Source: Sulfurovum sp. (GTDB lineage Bacteria > Campylobacterota > Campylobacteria > Campylobacterales > Sulfurovaceae). Taken from it: a stretch of 47,135 nucleotides of DNA. How positions within the stretch are numbered: the stretch's first letter is position 1; each line of letters begins with the position of its first letter. Below, one piece after another: positions 9,802 to 17,568 of the stretch. The stretch is from contig NVUY01000001.1 of assembly GCA_002733215.1 (NCBI GenBank), forward strand, positions 1 through 47,135, given 5' to 3'. The notes beneath the pieces were generated by a model. That model was not told the DNA's origin and did no database searches. It saw only the letters and a list, made by a program, of their open reading frames with translations. A program made the translations under genes and the position numbers.

Positions 9802-11316
9802 TTACTTTCTATTATTAAAGTAAGAAGACTCCAAGTCAACATCTTTTCTGTTTTCTTTGTCAAGATCACCATTTTGTTCCGCTATCTTGTACCACTCTTT
9901 TTCCAGTGTTGCTTTAAACTGTTGTTTTGCAGCTACCAGTTTTTCAAGAGGCACGCCAGCTAGTTTCTGTGCATTCTCTTTGGTTGAGAAGTCAGGTGCT
10001 GCGAAATTCATCACACCATGTGTTGCAAGTATCCCTACCAGTAAGATTCTAGCTTTTTGTGCTTTATCATTTGCTATAGCTAAAAGTCTTAACGTCTCTT
10101 CAGGTGCATGGAAGAATGCCGGGTGAGAAGCGACTGCATAATCCCAGTTCCATTGACCAGATCTGATTTCATCTCTGACAGGTTTAAGTTCTTCATCTGT
10201 TGCTCCGGCTTCCATTGCTTTGGCAGTCTCTAAGTGTGCTTTAGCCAAGTTATCCATTGCAAGTTCATGAAGTTGCTCTTTTCTCTCGAATTTTCTATGC
10301 ACGATCTCTTCAAGTGTTTTTTCATCTTGTCTGTGACACGGCATACACGATCTATCCATTGTGTTGAGTGGATTTTGTAACTGGTGGTCAGAATATTTTA
10401 CTGAACCTTCTTGTGTATAAGGCATGTGACAATCTGCACACGATACACCTTTTTGACCATGGATACCTGTTTTAAAGAGTTCATACCCCGGGTGTTGTGT
10501 TTTAAGAATAGGTGTGCCTGAAATTTTATGTACGAAGTCAGTATGTCCTACATCATTGTAGTACTTTTCTGCACCTTCAGCTGTGAGGCCGTTTGCCCAA
10601 GGAAGTGTCACCACTTTGGCTACTTTTTCATTACCATCTTTGTCTGTCCACTTCTCTTTTTTGAAGTAGTACTCTACGTGACACTGTGCACATACAAGGT
10701 TTCTTTTCTCTTGATGCGTCGACTCAGCAAAGGTAGGAAGTCCCGCAGCCTTTAACCCTCTATCAAGATGTGGAACCCTGACCTGAAGTGCTGCAGTCTT
10801 ATTGTCATGACAGGAAGCACAGCCGATACTGTTTACTATCTCATGACCATATTTTGCCCATTTCCCGGTAAAGTACTCTAATTCCCCGTCTCTCTCTTGT
10901 ATTCGAGGAACATCTGGAGATTTACAGGTCCAACATGCTGTAGGCATAGGACCTGTTTTAGCATCTGTAGGTGCACCTGTTCTTAATGTGTTTACATTAT
11001 CTTGCAGCGCATAATAGTGACCACGAGGAGCATTATAGTCTTTCGCAAAGCCATATCCTGCCCAAAGTACAGAAAGTTGTGGTTTTTCATCAAGCATATC
11101 TATAATTTCAGAACTCTCTTTGGTTTTCTTCCAAGAACTGTATTGTCTTGGGTAATACCTTGCCCACTCAGAACTTTTATGTTTTACGTCTTGCGCTATC
11201 TCCGGTGATGAAGCCAGCGCTACACGTTCTGCTTCTCTTTCGTTTATATTTTGAGCCAACAGTGCCATAGTACCTATAGCAACTACCGATCCGATCAGTA
11301 ACAATTTGTATTTCAT
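9802..11316 (-). CDS. nrfA: NrfA, pentahaem cytochrome c nitrite reductase (ammonia-forming)
   Basis: Periplasmic catalytic subunit reducing nitrite to ammonium with six electrons. It has an N-terminal signal peptide (MKYKLLLIGSVVAIGTMALL), the diagnostic active-site haem motif CWTCK, then four CxxCH motifs (CASCH, CAQCH, CADCH, CMPCH). The mature length of about 480 fits Wolinella NrfA. The ATG at 11316 is chosen (504 aa) because it starts the signal peptide and follows an AAGAAGGAA ribosome site; an upstream in-frame start would add 14 non-homologous residues. It lies 20 nt after nrfH. The CxxCK site requires the specialised lyase NrfI encoded next. Confidence 0.97.
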   Translation of the reverse strand: MKYKLLLIGSVVAIGTMALLAQNINEREAERVALASSPEIAQDVKHKSSEWARYYPRQYSSWKKTKESSEIIDMLDEKPQLSVLWAGYGFAKDYNAPRGHYYALQDNVNTLRTGAPTDAKTGPMPTACWTCKSPDVPRIQERDGELEYFTGKWAKYGHEIVNSIGCASCHDNKTAALQVRVPHLDRGLKAAGLPTFAESTHQEKRNLVCAQCHVEYYFKKEKWTDKDGNEKVAKVVTLPWANGLTAEGAEKYYNDVGHTDFVHKISGTPILKTQHPGYELFKTGIHGQKGVSCADCHMPYTQEGSVKYSDHQLQNPLNTMDRSCMPCHRQDEKTLEEIVHRKFERKEQLHELAMDNLAKAHLETAKAMEAGATDEELKPVRDEIRSGQWNWDYAVASHPAFFHAPEETLRLLAIANDKAQKARILLVGILATHGVMNFAAPDFSTKENAQKLAGVPLEKLVAAKQQFKATLEKEWYKIAEQNGDLDKENRKDVDLESSYFNNRK

Positions 11317-11335
11317 TTCATTTCCTTCTTCTTCA

Positions 11336-11872
11336 TTATTTAACTTCTTTAACACCAAGGTTATGTGGTGTAGTAGTTAACCCTCTGACTTTGCCGTGAG
11401 GTACCTCTTTATGACAGTCCCAACATTTTCTACCATTTGCAACATAATCATCTTTAAAGTTATGATATTTGTCTGCATTGGTTGCCAGTGTTGATGTGAC
11501 ACTCGCATGACAAGAGATACAATTGTCCTGTACCCGCCTTGCGCCATCTTCACTTATCTTCATTGCATGATCATAAGTATCAAAAGTAAAGGCCAGAGTA
11601 TGGTTCCATCCATCTATCGCTTTTGCTTTGTACTTATTGATGAAGCTATCTGTTGGCAAGTGACACTCTACACAGGTGATGCCTTGTGTAGCATGTGCAC
11701 TGTGCTGCCAAGTGGCATACTGTGTATTCATCACATGACAGTTAATACAGGCTTTTGGATCTGTTGACAGATATGACCAAGCTTTTGCAATATATGCCAT
11801 GTAGACAAAAAAGATAGCCGCAATAATAAATGCTATAATAGCGATGATCTTAAGCGTACTTTTTTCTTTCAT
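11336..11872 (-). CDS. nrfH: NrfH, tetrahaem quinol dehydrogenase anchoring NrfA
   Basis: Membrane-anchored NapC/NirT-family cytochrome c passing electrons from menaquinol to NrfA. One N-terminal membrane helix (residues ~8-28) is followed by four CxxCH motifs: CINCH at 42-46, CVECH, CISCH and CWDCH. The length of 178 fits NrfH. The ATG at 11872 is chosen because it follows a strong GGAGG site; an in-frame upstream start would add 18 residues. First gene of nrfHAIJ. The leader is about 89 nt and carries a large palindrome; the promoter has an FNR-type box. Confidence 0.96.
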   Translation of the reverse strand: MKEKSTLKIIAIIAFIIAAIFFVYMAYIAKAWSYLSTDPKACINCHVMNTQYATWQHSAHATQGITCVECHLPTDSFINKYKAKAIDGWNHTLAFTFDTYDHAMKISEDGARRVQDNCISCHASVTSTLATNADKYHNFKDDYVANGRKCWDCHKEVPHGKVRGLTTTPHNLGVKEVK

Positions 11873-11926
11873 TTTTCCTCCTTTTCCCTCTTCAAAAAGA
11901 CTTATTTTAGTGTATAACGTACACAA

Positions 11927-11960
11927 AACTAATAAATGAATGAATATTCATTTATTAGTT
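11927..11960. promoter_or_regulatory. perfect palindrome with TGAAT-N4-ATTCA core at the nrf transcription start
   Basis: Two 15-nt arms, perfectly complementary, flank a GAAT spacer; the core TGAAT-N4-ATTCA is at 11937-11950. It occupies about +2 to +35 relative to the predicted nrf start. It could be an operator for a dimeric (TetR-type) repressor, because the same core recurs upstream of hydA, or a 5' leader hairpin in the RNA. Both readings fit the bases. Confidence 0.6.
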
Positions 11961-11967
11961 TGAGCTC

Positions 11968-11973
11968 ATTATA
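11968..11973 (-). promoter_or_regulatory. -10 box of the nrfHAIJ promoter
   Basis: Perfect TATAAT on the minus strand, predicting transcription from an A at about 11961. It is exactly spaced from the upstream FNR-type site for class II activation. Confidence 0.65.
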
Positions 11974-11995
11974 CATACATCAATAAGTCAAAAGA

Positions 11996-12009
11996 TTGAT
12001 ATGCATCAA
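11996..12009. promoter_or_regulatory. FNR/CRP-family binding site of the nrf promoter
   Basis: Perfect TTGAT-N4-ATCAA dyad. Its centre (12002.5) is 29.5 bp upstream of the first base of the -10, i.e. at -41.5, the standard class II activator position. This predicts activation by an FNR/CRP-family regulator under anoxia or nitrosative conditions. Confidence 0.7.
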
Positions 12010-12075
12010 GAATATTGCTAATGGAGATAAAATATTTTAATTTACCTTGTTAATGCCACAAAATAGGAAAAAAGT

Positions 12076-14091
12076 TTACAGGTAAAGTGCTCCATGTACC
12101 GCATTCTCTTTACCTATAGGGAAGTTTTTATTCATCATTGGGTTATATTGTCCCACAGTTCTTTGTATTCTTGCATAGAGAGACTGATTTGCAAAAGTTT
12201 CACCTGTAAGCACTACATTTTTTGTCCCTACTTTATCTGCAAGCTGAGGAACTATTTCTCCTATGTAATCACCAAAAGACTCATAAATACTATAACACAT
12301 AAAGTTGTTTGGAACATCACCTAGCTGGTATGACATGATAGAGGTTATAAAAGCATAGTTATCAAAACGATTGTCTTTGACCCTGGTATCTATCTGCAAT
12401 CCCCCTTTCCCTAAAAAGCTTAAAGCTTCTGAGGATATCCCTTCAAAACTTTCATCTTCAAGACCAAGTGTGATGGCCGTTACTTCAAAGATATCCATAT
12501 TGCCTTCTAAATTATCCAGTCGCTCCCATACCTCAGGATAGGCCTTTTTATAATTTCCAACGAGTCTGTCAGATCCCTCACGCAGTGTACGTATCTTTTC
12601 CCATAGGTTATCAGACTCAAAAGGTATTGCGGGTACAGCATTAATGACTGTTTTACCATTGTAATAAAGAAAATTTAATGTACCGTCAAAATGTACACCA
12701 ATAGCCTTTTGTCCTACTTTATAATGTTCTGCAAGTACAGACATCATCGAGGCTTTATATTGTTCAAAATGATGTTCATTCTGATGTCCACTCTGAAAAT
12801 CTTCATTCTCAAGTACATAAATTTCATCTGTATCTACAGAGTCAAATACCTCTATTGAATCTATAATACTTTTATTATCAACTTTTACACAAGCAAGATC
12901 ATGGGCTACGGTGACTCTGTTTTTGTTTCCCTGCACAAGAGCGGGATACAAGATACGCTCTCCAGAAATAAAGAGCTTAGTATCCTGGTTTATAAATACT
13001 TTTGTGTCTTTTTGAGTGTTAATAGGCATATCAAAATCAACTAAAAAGTCGGCATCTTCATTAGCATCTACATCAAAGTACGATATATAATCTAGACCCA
13101 TATTTATCACAGCACGTGCCAAAAGCATGGTCATTCCATCGTCTGGATACTTCACTAAGACTGAGGAACCGTAAACAGCCTTGATCTCATCACTTTTCGT
13201 TGCTACTCTTAAGAGAGGTCTTTCTATACTAAGTAATGCATTAAACTCTTGTTCTACCATCATTAAATGCTCATTAAATCCAGAGACAGATGCCATAAGA
13301 AGCGTAGAGAGTGCTACATGTTCATTGCTTCCTGCTAACTCAATCTTTGGATTCTTACTAAGAGTATTTTCAGCACTCTGTGAAGTAAAAGAGATTTTTT
13401 TGATAGCCACTTTATGACTATTTGGATTAAAAAATTTCCTATACCCATGTGCAGTCTTCATCAGTACAGTTTTTCCGTCAGCCAATGCACCACCACATAC
13501 TTCAAAAAGCTTCCTGTAATCTCCTTTATCAAGTGCTATATATTCGTTCTCTTTATCTAACATGCGAATAGCTATACCACATGCAATGCAAGAGATAAGC
13601 GGGTAGTCTATTCGTAAAGCATTTGATCTCATTTCCTCTTTACAATCTGCACAAGGAACCAAAAACTTCATCGTAGAATTTAGACGGGTATAGGGATACT
13701 TTGTTATAAAGGGATGTTGTGATCCACAATGATTACAAGAAGTAAATGGATAATAATAACGACGAGAACTCACATCAAACATCTCTTTTTGACAGGTAGG
13801 GCAAGGGGCAATATTAACGGGTAAATCTGTTTTAGACACAGGCATAAGTGCCGGTTTTTCCTCTGAAAAATAGTGCCTGCCTTTACCAAGAAAAAGTGAA
13901 GCAGGTAATATCTCTTCAAGACCCAATAAAAACTTTTCTAGTTTTTCATCCTCTTTCTTAAATGTCATGATAATTTTATCTGAAGTTTGAAGTACATCAA
14001 CTTCCATTTCTTCTTGTTGAGCATATGCTCGTATGAGATTTCCAATATAACTTTTGTTTGACGAGAATGCTAGCTCTAAAATAAAATACAT
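12076..14091 (-). CDS. HypF-like protein of the hydrogenase operon (degenerate paralogue)
   Basis: Predicted soluble protein of 671 residues (start at 14091; AAGGA lies 8 nt upstream; the ATG at 14097 is an alternative). Order of parts: an acylphosphatase-like N-terminus without the VQGVGFR motif; a HypF-type double zinc finger at ~96-170 (CPTC-x18-CNHC-x24-CADC-x17-CIAC); a YrdC-like region (VCGGALADGKTVLMKTAHGY); and a Kae1-like C-terminus recognisable by VHFDGTL and VVLTGETFANQ. HypF makes the cyanide ligand of [NiFe] centres from carbamoyl phosphate. Here the acylphosphatase motif is gone and the His-rich Kae1 metal motif is reduced to NEHHFEQY, so catalysis is doubtful. Helicobacter hyd operons carry an accessory HydE at this position; this may be its counterpart. 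Confidence 0.72.
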   Translation of the reverse strand: MYFILELAFSSNKSYIGNLIRAYAQQEEMEVDVLQTSDKIIMTFKKEDEKLEKFLLGLEEILPASLFLGKGRHYFSEEKPALMPVSKTDLPVNIAPCPTCQKEMFDVSSRRYYYPFTSCNHCGSQHPFITKYPYTRLNSTMKFLVPCADCKEEMRSNALRIDYPLISCIACGIAIRMLDKENEYIALDKGDYRKLFEVCGGALADGKTVLMKTAHGYRKFFNPNSHKVAIKKISFTSQSAENTLSKNPKIELAGSNEHVALSTLLMASVSGFNEHLMMVEQEFNALLSIERPLLRVATKSDEIKAVYGSSVLVKYPDDGMTMLLARAVINMGLDYISYFDVDANEDADFLVDFDMPINTQKDTKVFINQDTKLFISGERILYPALVQGNKNRVTVAHDLACVKVDNKSIIDSIEVFDSVDTDEIYVLENEDFQSGHQNEHHFEQYKASMMSVLAEHYKVGQKAIGVHFDGTLNFLYYNGKTVINAVPAIPFESDNLWEKIRTLREGSDRLVGNYKKAYPEVWERLDNLEGNMDIFEVTAITLGLEDESFEGISSEALSFLGKGGLQIDTRVKDNRFDNYAFITSIMSYQLGDVPNNFMCYSIYESFGDYIGEIVPQLADKVGTKNVVLTGETFANQSLYARIQRTVGQYNPMMNKNFPIGKENAVHGALYL

Positions 14092-14263
14092 GTACATGTT
14101 CCTTCAATAATTCTTGTTTACTATACAACTAGAATATAATGTATACTATTAATGCATATTGGGTATGCGTGTTATCAATTAAAATATATATTTAAGTGAA
14201 TAATAGACTCATTTTCTAACTGTAGACTAAACAATGCTAGCTGACTTTTTGTTATTAACAGTC

Positions 14264-14839
14264 CTAAATGAGTGCTGACATATCGTGAAAATCAGATATA
14301 GTAGGATTGGCACATGCCTCAATAATGCTTTCAAAGCTCACTTCATTAGCTTCTTTACGTTTTAAGTCTATCCCTGAGGTACACAATTCAGCTAAAGTCA
14401 CTTTTAGCAAATTTGGCATATGTGTTAGCGCTTCTGCTGTCATAGCATTTTTTACATCTATAATGTCGTGAGGTACCATGGTGATGAGCTGTACTTCTCC
14501 CATATCTTCGTGAAAAGAGCATATCTCGATCATCATGGTTATTTCTACTTCATTGGCAGTTTTACGCGTTGCATCTTCATTTGCCATTACTTCTTCAGCA
14601 TTTTCAGAAGCTATAGTCCCTACAGATCCTTTTTTGGAACCCGTACCTACAACTATTATTTTGTCATACTCCTGATAGTAGGTCATCAAAGTAAACCCTA
14701 AAGTCCCACCCTCGACGACAGTCAAGTTTGGATGTTCCTCATAATTCTCTTCAATATACTTTACCAAATACGCACCAAGACCCTCATCGTGAAACATAAT
14801 ATTCCCTATGCCGATGAGTGCTATTTTTTCATATGCCAA
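14264..14839 (-). CDS. hydD: HydD/HyaD-family hydrogenase maturation protease, catalytic residues altered
   Basis: Cytosolic endopeptidase-family protein (191 aa) that would remove the C-terminal tail of HydB after nickel insertion. The N-terminal GIGNIMFHDEGLGAYLV and the VEGGT box are clear family marks. Of the three nickel-sensing ligands (Glu16, Asp62, His93 in E. coli HybD), Glu is kept (E19). The Asp position reads VVGTG (G65, or V64 on another alignment) and the His of the AHEVE-type motif reads ANEVE (N96). It also has a longer C-terminus than usual. It sits 26 nt after hydC. Family membership is secure; enzymatic competence is uncertain. Confidence 0.85.
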   Translation of the reverse strand: MAYEKIALIGIGNIMFHDEGLGAYLVKYIEENYEEHPNLTVVEGGTLGFTLMTYYQEYDKIIVVGTGSKKGSVGTIASENAEEVMANEDATRKTANEVEITMMIEICSFHEDMGEVQLITMVPHDIIDVKNAMTAEALTHMPNLLKVTLAELCTSGIDLKRKEANEVSFESIIEACANPTISDFHDMSALI

Positions 14840-14864
14840 TGTTTACCCTTTTGATAAAGAAGGC

Positions 14865-15620
14865 TTACGCTTCTTTATTCTCTTCATTGTCTTTTATTTT
14901 AACATATTTACTACCGCCAAAAATAATAGAAATGTCTCCTTCTTTCCAAAAGATAGTTCTCCATACTTGGTAATAGATATGGAATACAACCCATACTATA
15001 AGTAGCCACATTGTCATATGGTGAGATATACGCACATCCATAAGAGTTGCTGTTGGGCCTCCACCTACCATCCATCCACTTACAGGGATTGTCCAGTCAG
15101 TTACCAAGTGCAACATCCAAGGCCACCATGTACCAACACTACTTAGACCTGAGCCTAAACCATGTACATACAGCTGTAAGCCTGTTAATAACATCCAGAC
15201 CATAAGGAAATGGAAAGTAAAGAAGTAGGCAATATTAAAACTATCGTTATGTGCGGAATTGAAATTTTTATGCCTATTAAGCGTTATTAAGTTTATTAAA
15301 ACTGCCGAAAATTCACGCATGTTCTTTTTATTGGGTATCATTTTACTCCATGGACGATCAACACGAGAAAAGAATGTCAAATAAAAGATAATAATGGAAG
15401 TCACATCAAAGATAATAGCTACCATAAAGTGTACCCAACGATTCCATGCCATGACATATTTATCTACAGCAGGGTCTGCTATAAATGTCTGATAGTATGG
15501 TGCAGCAATATACAAGCCTGTTGTAATCGCTGCTATCATGGAAAACACATTAACCCAGTGAATGATTCTTAAGGAAGCTGTTCTGCGTTTAACCTGTATA
15601 TATCCTGCTTTAGCTTTCAT
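14865..15620 (-). CDS. hydC: HydC, cytochrome b subunit of the uptake hydrogenase
   Basis: Integral membrane dihaem cytochrome b (251 aa) passing electrons from HydA to the menaquinone pool. Four membrane helices are visible, with candidate haem-ligand His in RIIHWVNVFS, the FHFLMVW helix, ISHHMTMW and VVFHIYYQVWR, as in HyaC/HydC. The ATG at 15620 follows an AAGGGGG ribosome site; an in-frame upstream start would add 11 residues. The start lies 11 nt after the hydB stop. It ends in a charged cytosolic tail. Confidence 0.93.
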   Translation of the reverse strand: MKAKAGYIQVKRRTASLRIIHWVNVFSMIAAITTGLYIAAPYYQTFIADPAVDKYVMAWNRWVHFMVAIIFDVTSIIIFYLTFFSRVDRPWSKMIPNKKNMREFSAVLINLITLNRHKNFNSAHNDSFNIAYFFTFHFLMVWMLLTGLQLYVHGLGSGLSSVGTWWPWMLHLVTDWTIPVSGWMVGGGPTATLMDVRISHHMTMWLLIVWVVFHIYYQVWRTIFWKEGDISIIFGGSKYVKIKDNEENKEA

Positions 15621-15630
15621 GACTGCCCCC

Positions 15631-17568
15631 TTAGAATGCACAGGTAGGGTCAACTTTATACACAGCTAACTCCTTACCATTTGTGTCCATCACATGTACA
15701 GCACAGGCAATACAAGGATCAAAGCTGTGAACAGTTCTGATAATTTCTAAAGGTTCTTCAGGGTTTACTACCTTTATACCGATAAGTGCTGCTTCATACG
15801 CACCTACCTCACCATTTGGTCCTCTGGGTCCTGCATTCCATGTAGAGGGAACAACAGCTTGAAAGTTTGTTACTAAACCATCTTTGATGACAATCCAGTG
15901 ACCTAACGATCCTCTAGGTGCTTCAGCAAGTCCTCTACCTCTACAGTCTTTACTTACTTCATCAAAGTCAAATTCTGTCCAAGTACTAAGATCTCCAGAA
16001 GCTGTATTTTTTGCAAGTTCTGCTGCCCAGACTTTCATCTCGTCTACTATCATTTCAGTCTCTATAGCACGTGCTGCTGTTCTACCCACTGTTGAGAAAA
16101 GTACTGTAAGAGGAAGACCTGAACGCTTAAGGAAATTACCTACGTGTTTAGTAATAGTTTTATCTCCTTTGACATAGCCAACAACCATACGTGCAAGAGG
16201 ACCCACTTCTACTTTACGTCCGGCATAGAGTGGAGACTTGATCCAAGAGTATTTCCCTTCTGTTTTAAGGTATGCATATCCATCATCTTTTTTCTCAAGT
16301 CCAGTATACTCAGGAATGGTTGTTCCTACATATGGATGCTCAGGAGCACCTGTCCCCTCAAACCATGAGTGTGTTACATCTTCAGTAATCATCTCTTCAT
16401 CAACTTCGTGTACTTTTGTGATATCACCATCAAGTATTAGCCCTGCCGGCAAGAAAAGTGCTGACTTGTAGAAACCTGTGTCATCAAGTCTAAAGTCACC
16501 ATAAGACATATAAGTCAAGAGTCCACCACCAGCACCACCTATACCTTTACCAAGTGTACCTTTGTGTTTTGTTCCATGGAATGACTGAGTTGCATCAGTA
16601 GCTTCTTTCGCATACATAGTTCCAGCCATATAAATATCTGGAAGATATGCTCTTTTAACAAAGTCAGTAGTCTCACGTAATAACTCTTGAAAAAGTCCAA
16701 TACGTGCAGGGTTTTGGATGTCTTGTACACAAGTTACTCCACCAACTACTATGGATTGTGGGTGTGGCGACTTACCGCCAAAGATTGCATGCATTTTAGA
16801 CATACGTCTTTGCACATCAAGCCCCTTAAGGTAATGAGCTACACCAATGAGGTTTTGCTCCGGAGTTAGTTTATACCCATCATTTCCCCAATATCCATTT
16901 CCAAAGATACCCAAGCGTCCTTCTTTTGCAAATTTAATAATACGGTCTTGTACATCTTTAAATGCTTTTGCACCTGATGTATAAGGTGTAGTTCCAGATG
17001 CTTTAGCCCATTTAACCGCTTCTGCTGCTGTTGCTTCCGGATCTGCTTTCGTTGCAGAGATAATATCTACAAAGTCTAATGCATGTAAGTGGTAAAAGTG
17101 CACAAAGTGGTCATGTACTTGTAGTGAACCTTGGATAAGGTTACGTACTATACGTGCATTTTTAGGGATAGTAATGTTAAATGCATCTTCAACTGCTTCA
17201 ATAGATCTTTGGTAATGTGTACCTGTACAAACGCCACATATACGCATCGTCATTAGACCCACATCTCTTGGGTCTCTATTTTTCACAATGGTTTCGATTC
17301 CTCTAAACATCGTTGAAGAAGACCATGCATCGATGATGGTGTTGTTACTGTCAATCAGCGCTTCGATTCGAAGATGACCTTCAATTCTTGTAACAGGGTC
17401 AATAATGATATGCTTGTTCCCGTTTGCATCTGTTTTATGGTAATTTCCATCTGCTCCATGCGCTGCTGCTGGTGCATCATGTGCCGCTGCTGTCTCTACC
17501 GCTGCTTCTGTCGTTTCTGCTCCGCCACCTGTTACTTGGGCTTCTGCTTGTTCATTTAATTCTTGCAT
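15631..17568 (-). CDS. hydB: HydB, large subunit of group 1 [NiFe] hydrogenase with N-terminal extension
   Basis: Catalytic subunit splitting H2; it is carried to the periplasm with HydA. Active-site Cys pairs are intact: RICGVCTGTH (C111, C114) and DPCIACAVH (C619, C622). A 20-residue tail (626-645) follows the last His, the segment normally cut off by a HydD-type protease. The fold begins around IIIDPVTRIEGHLRIE (54-69). Upstream of it is an unusual 52-residue Ala/Gly/Glu-rich stretch containing His at 30, 37, 44 and 53, which I know of in no other HydB. The start is well supported: TAATG overlap with the hydA stop and a GGAG site. Confidence 0.95.
   Translation of the reverse strand: MQELNEQAEAQVTGGGAETTEAAVETAAAHDAPAAAHGADGNYHKTDANGNKHIIIDPVTRIEGHLRIEALIDSNNTIIDAWSSSTMFRGIETIVKNRDPRDVGLMTMRICGVCTGTHYQRSIEAVEDAFNITIPKNARIVRNLIQGSLQVHDHFVHFYHLHALDFVDIISATKADPEATAAEAVKWAKASGTTPYTSGAKAFKDVQDRIIKFAKEGRLGIFGNGYWGNDGYKLTPEQNLIGVAHYLKGLDVQRRMSKMHAIFGGKSPHPQSIVVGGVTCVQDIQNPARIGLFQELLRETTDFVKRAYLPDIYMAGTMYAKEATDATQSFHGTKHKGTLGKGIGGAGGGLLTYMSYGDFRLDDTGFYKSALFLPAGLILDGDITKVHEVDEEMITEDVTHSWFEGTGAPEHPYVGTTIPEYTGLEKKDDGYAYLKTEGKYSWIKSPLYAGRKVEVGPLARMVVGYVKGDKTITKHVGNFLKRSGLPLTVLFSTVGRTAARAIETEMIVDEMKVWAAELAKNTASGDLSTWTEFDFDEVSKDCRGRGLAEAPRGSLGHWIVIKDGLVTNFQAVVPSTWNAGPRGPNGEVGAYEAALIGIKVVNPEEPLEIIRTVHSFDPCIACAVHVMDTNGKELAVYKVDPTCAF

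Noticed and set aside
11317..11358. Longer NrfA start at 11358
   Set aside because: It would put 14 charged residues before the signal peptide and overlap nrfH; the ATG at 11316 has a ribosome site and starts the signal peptide.
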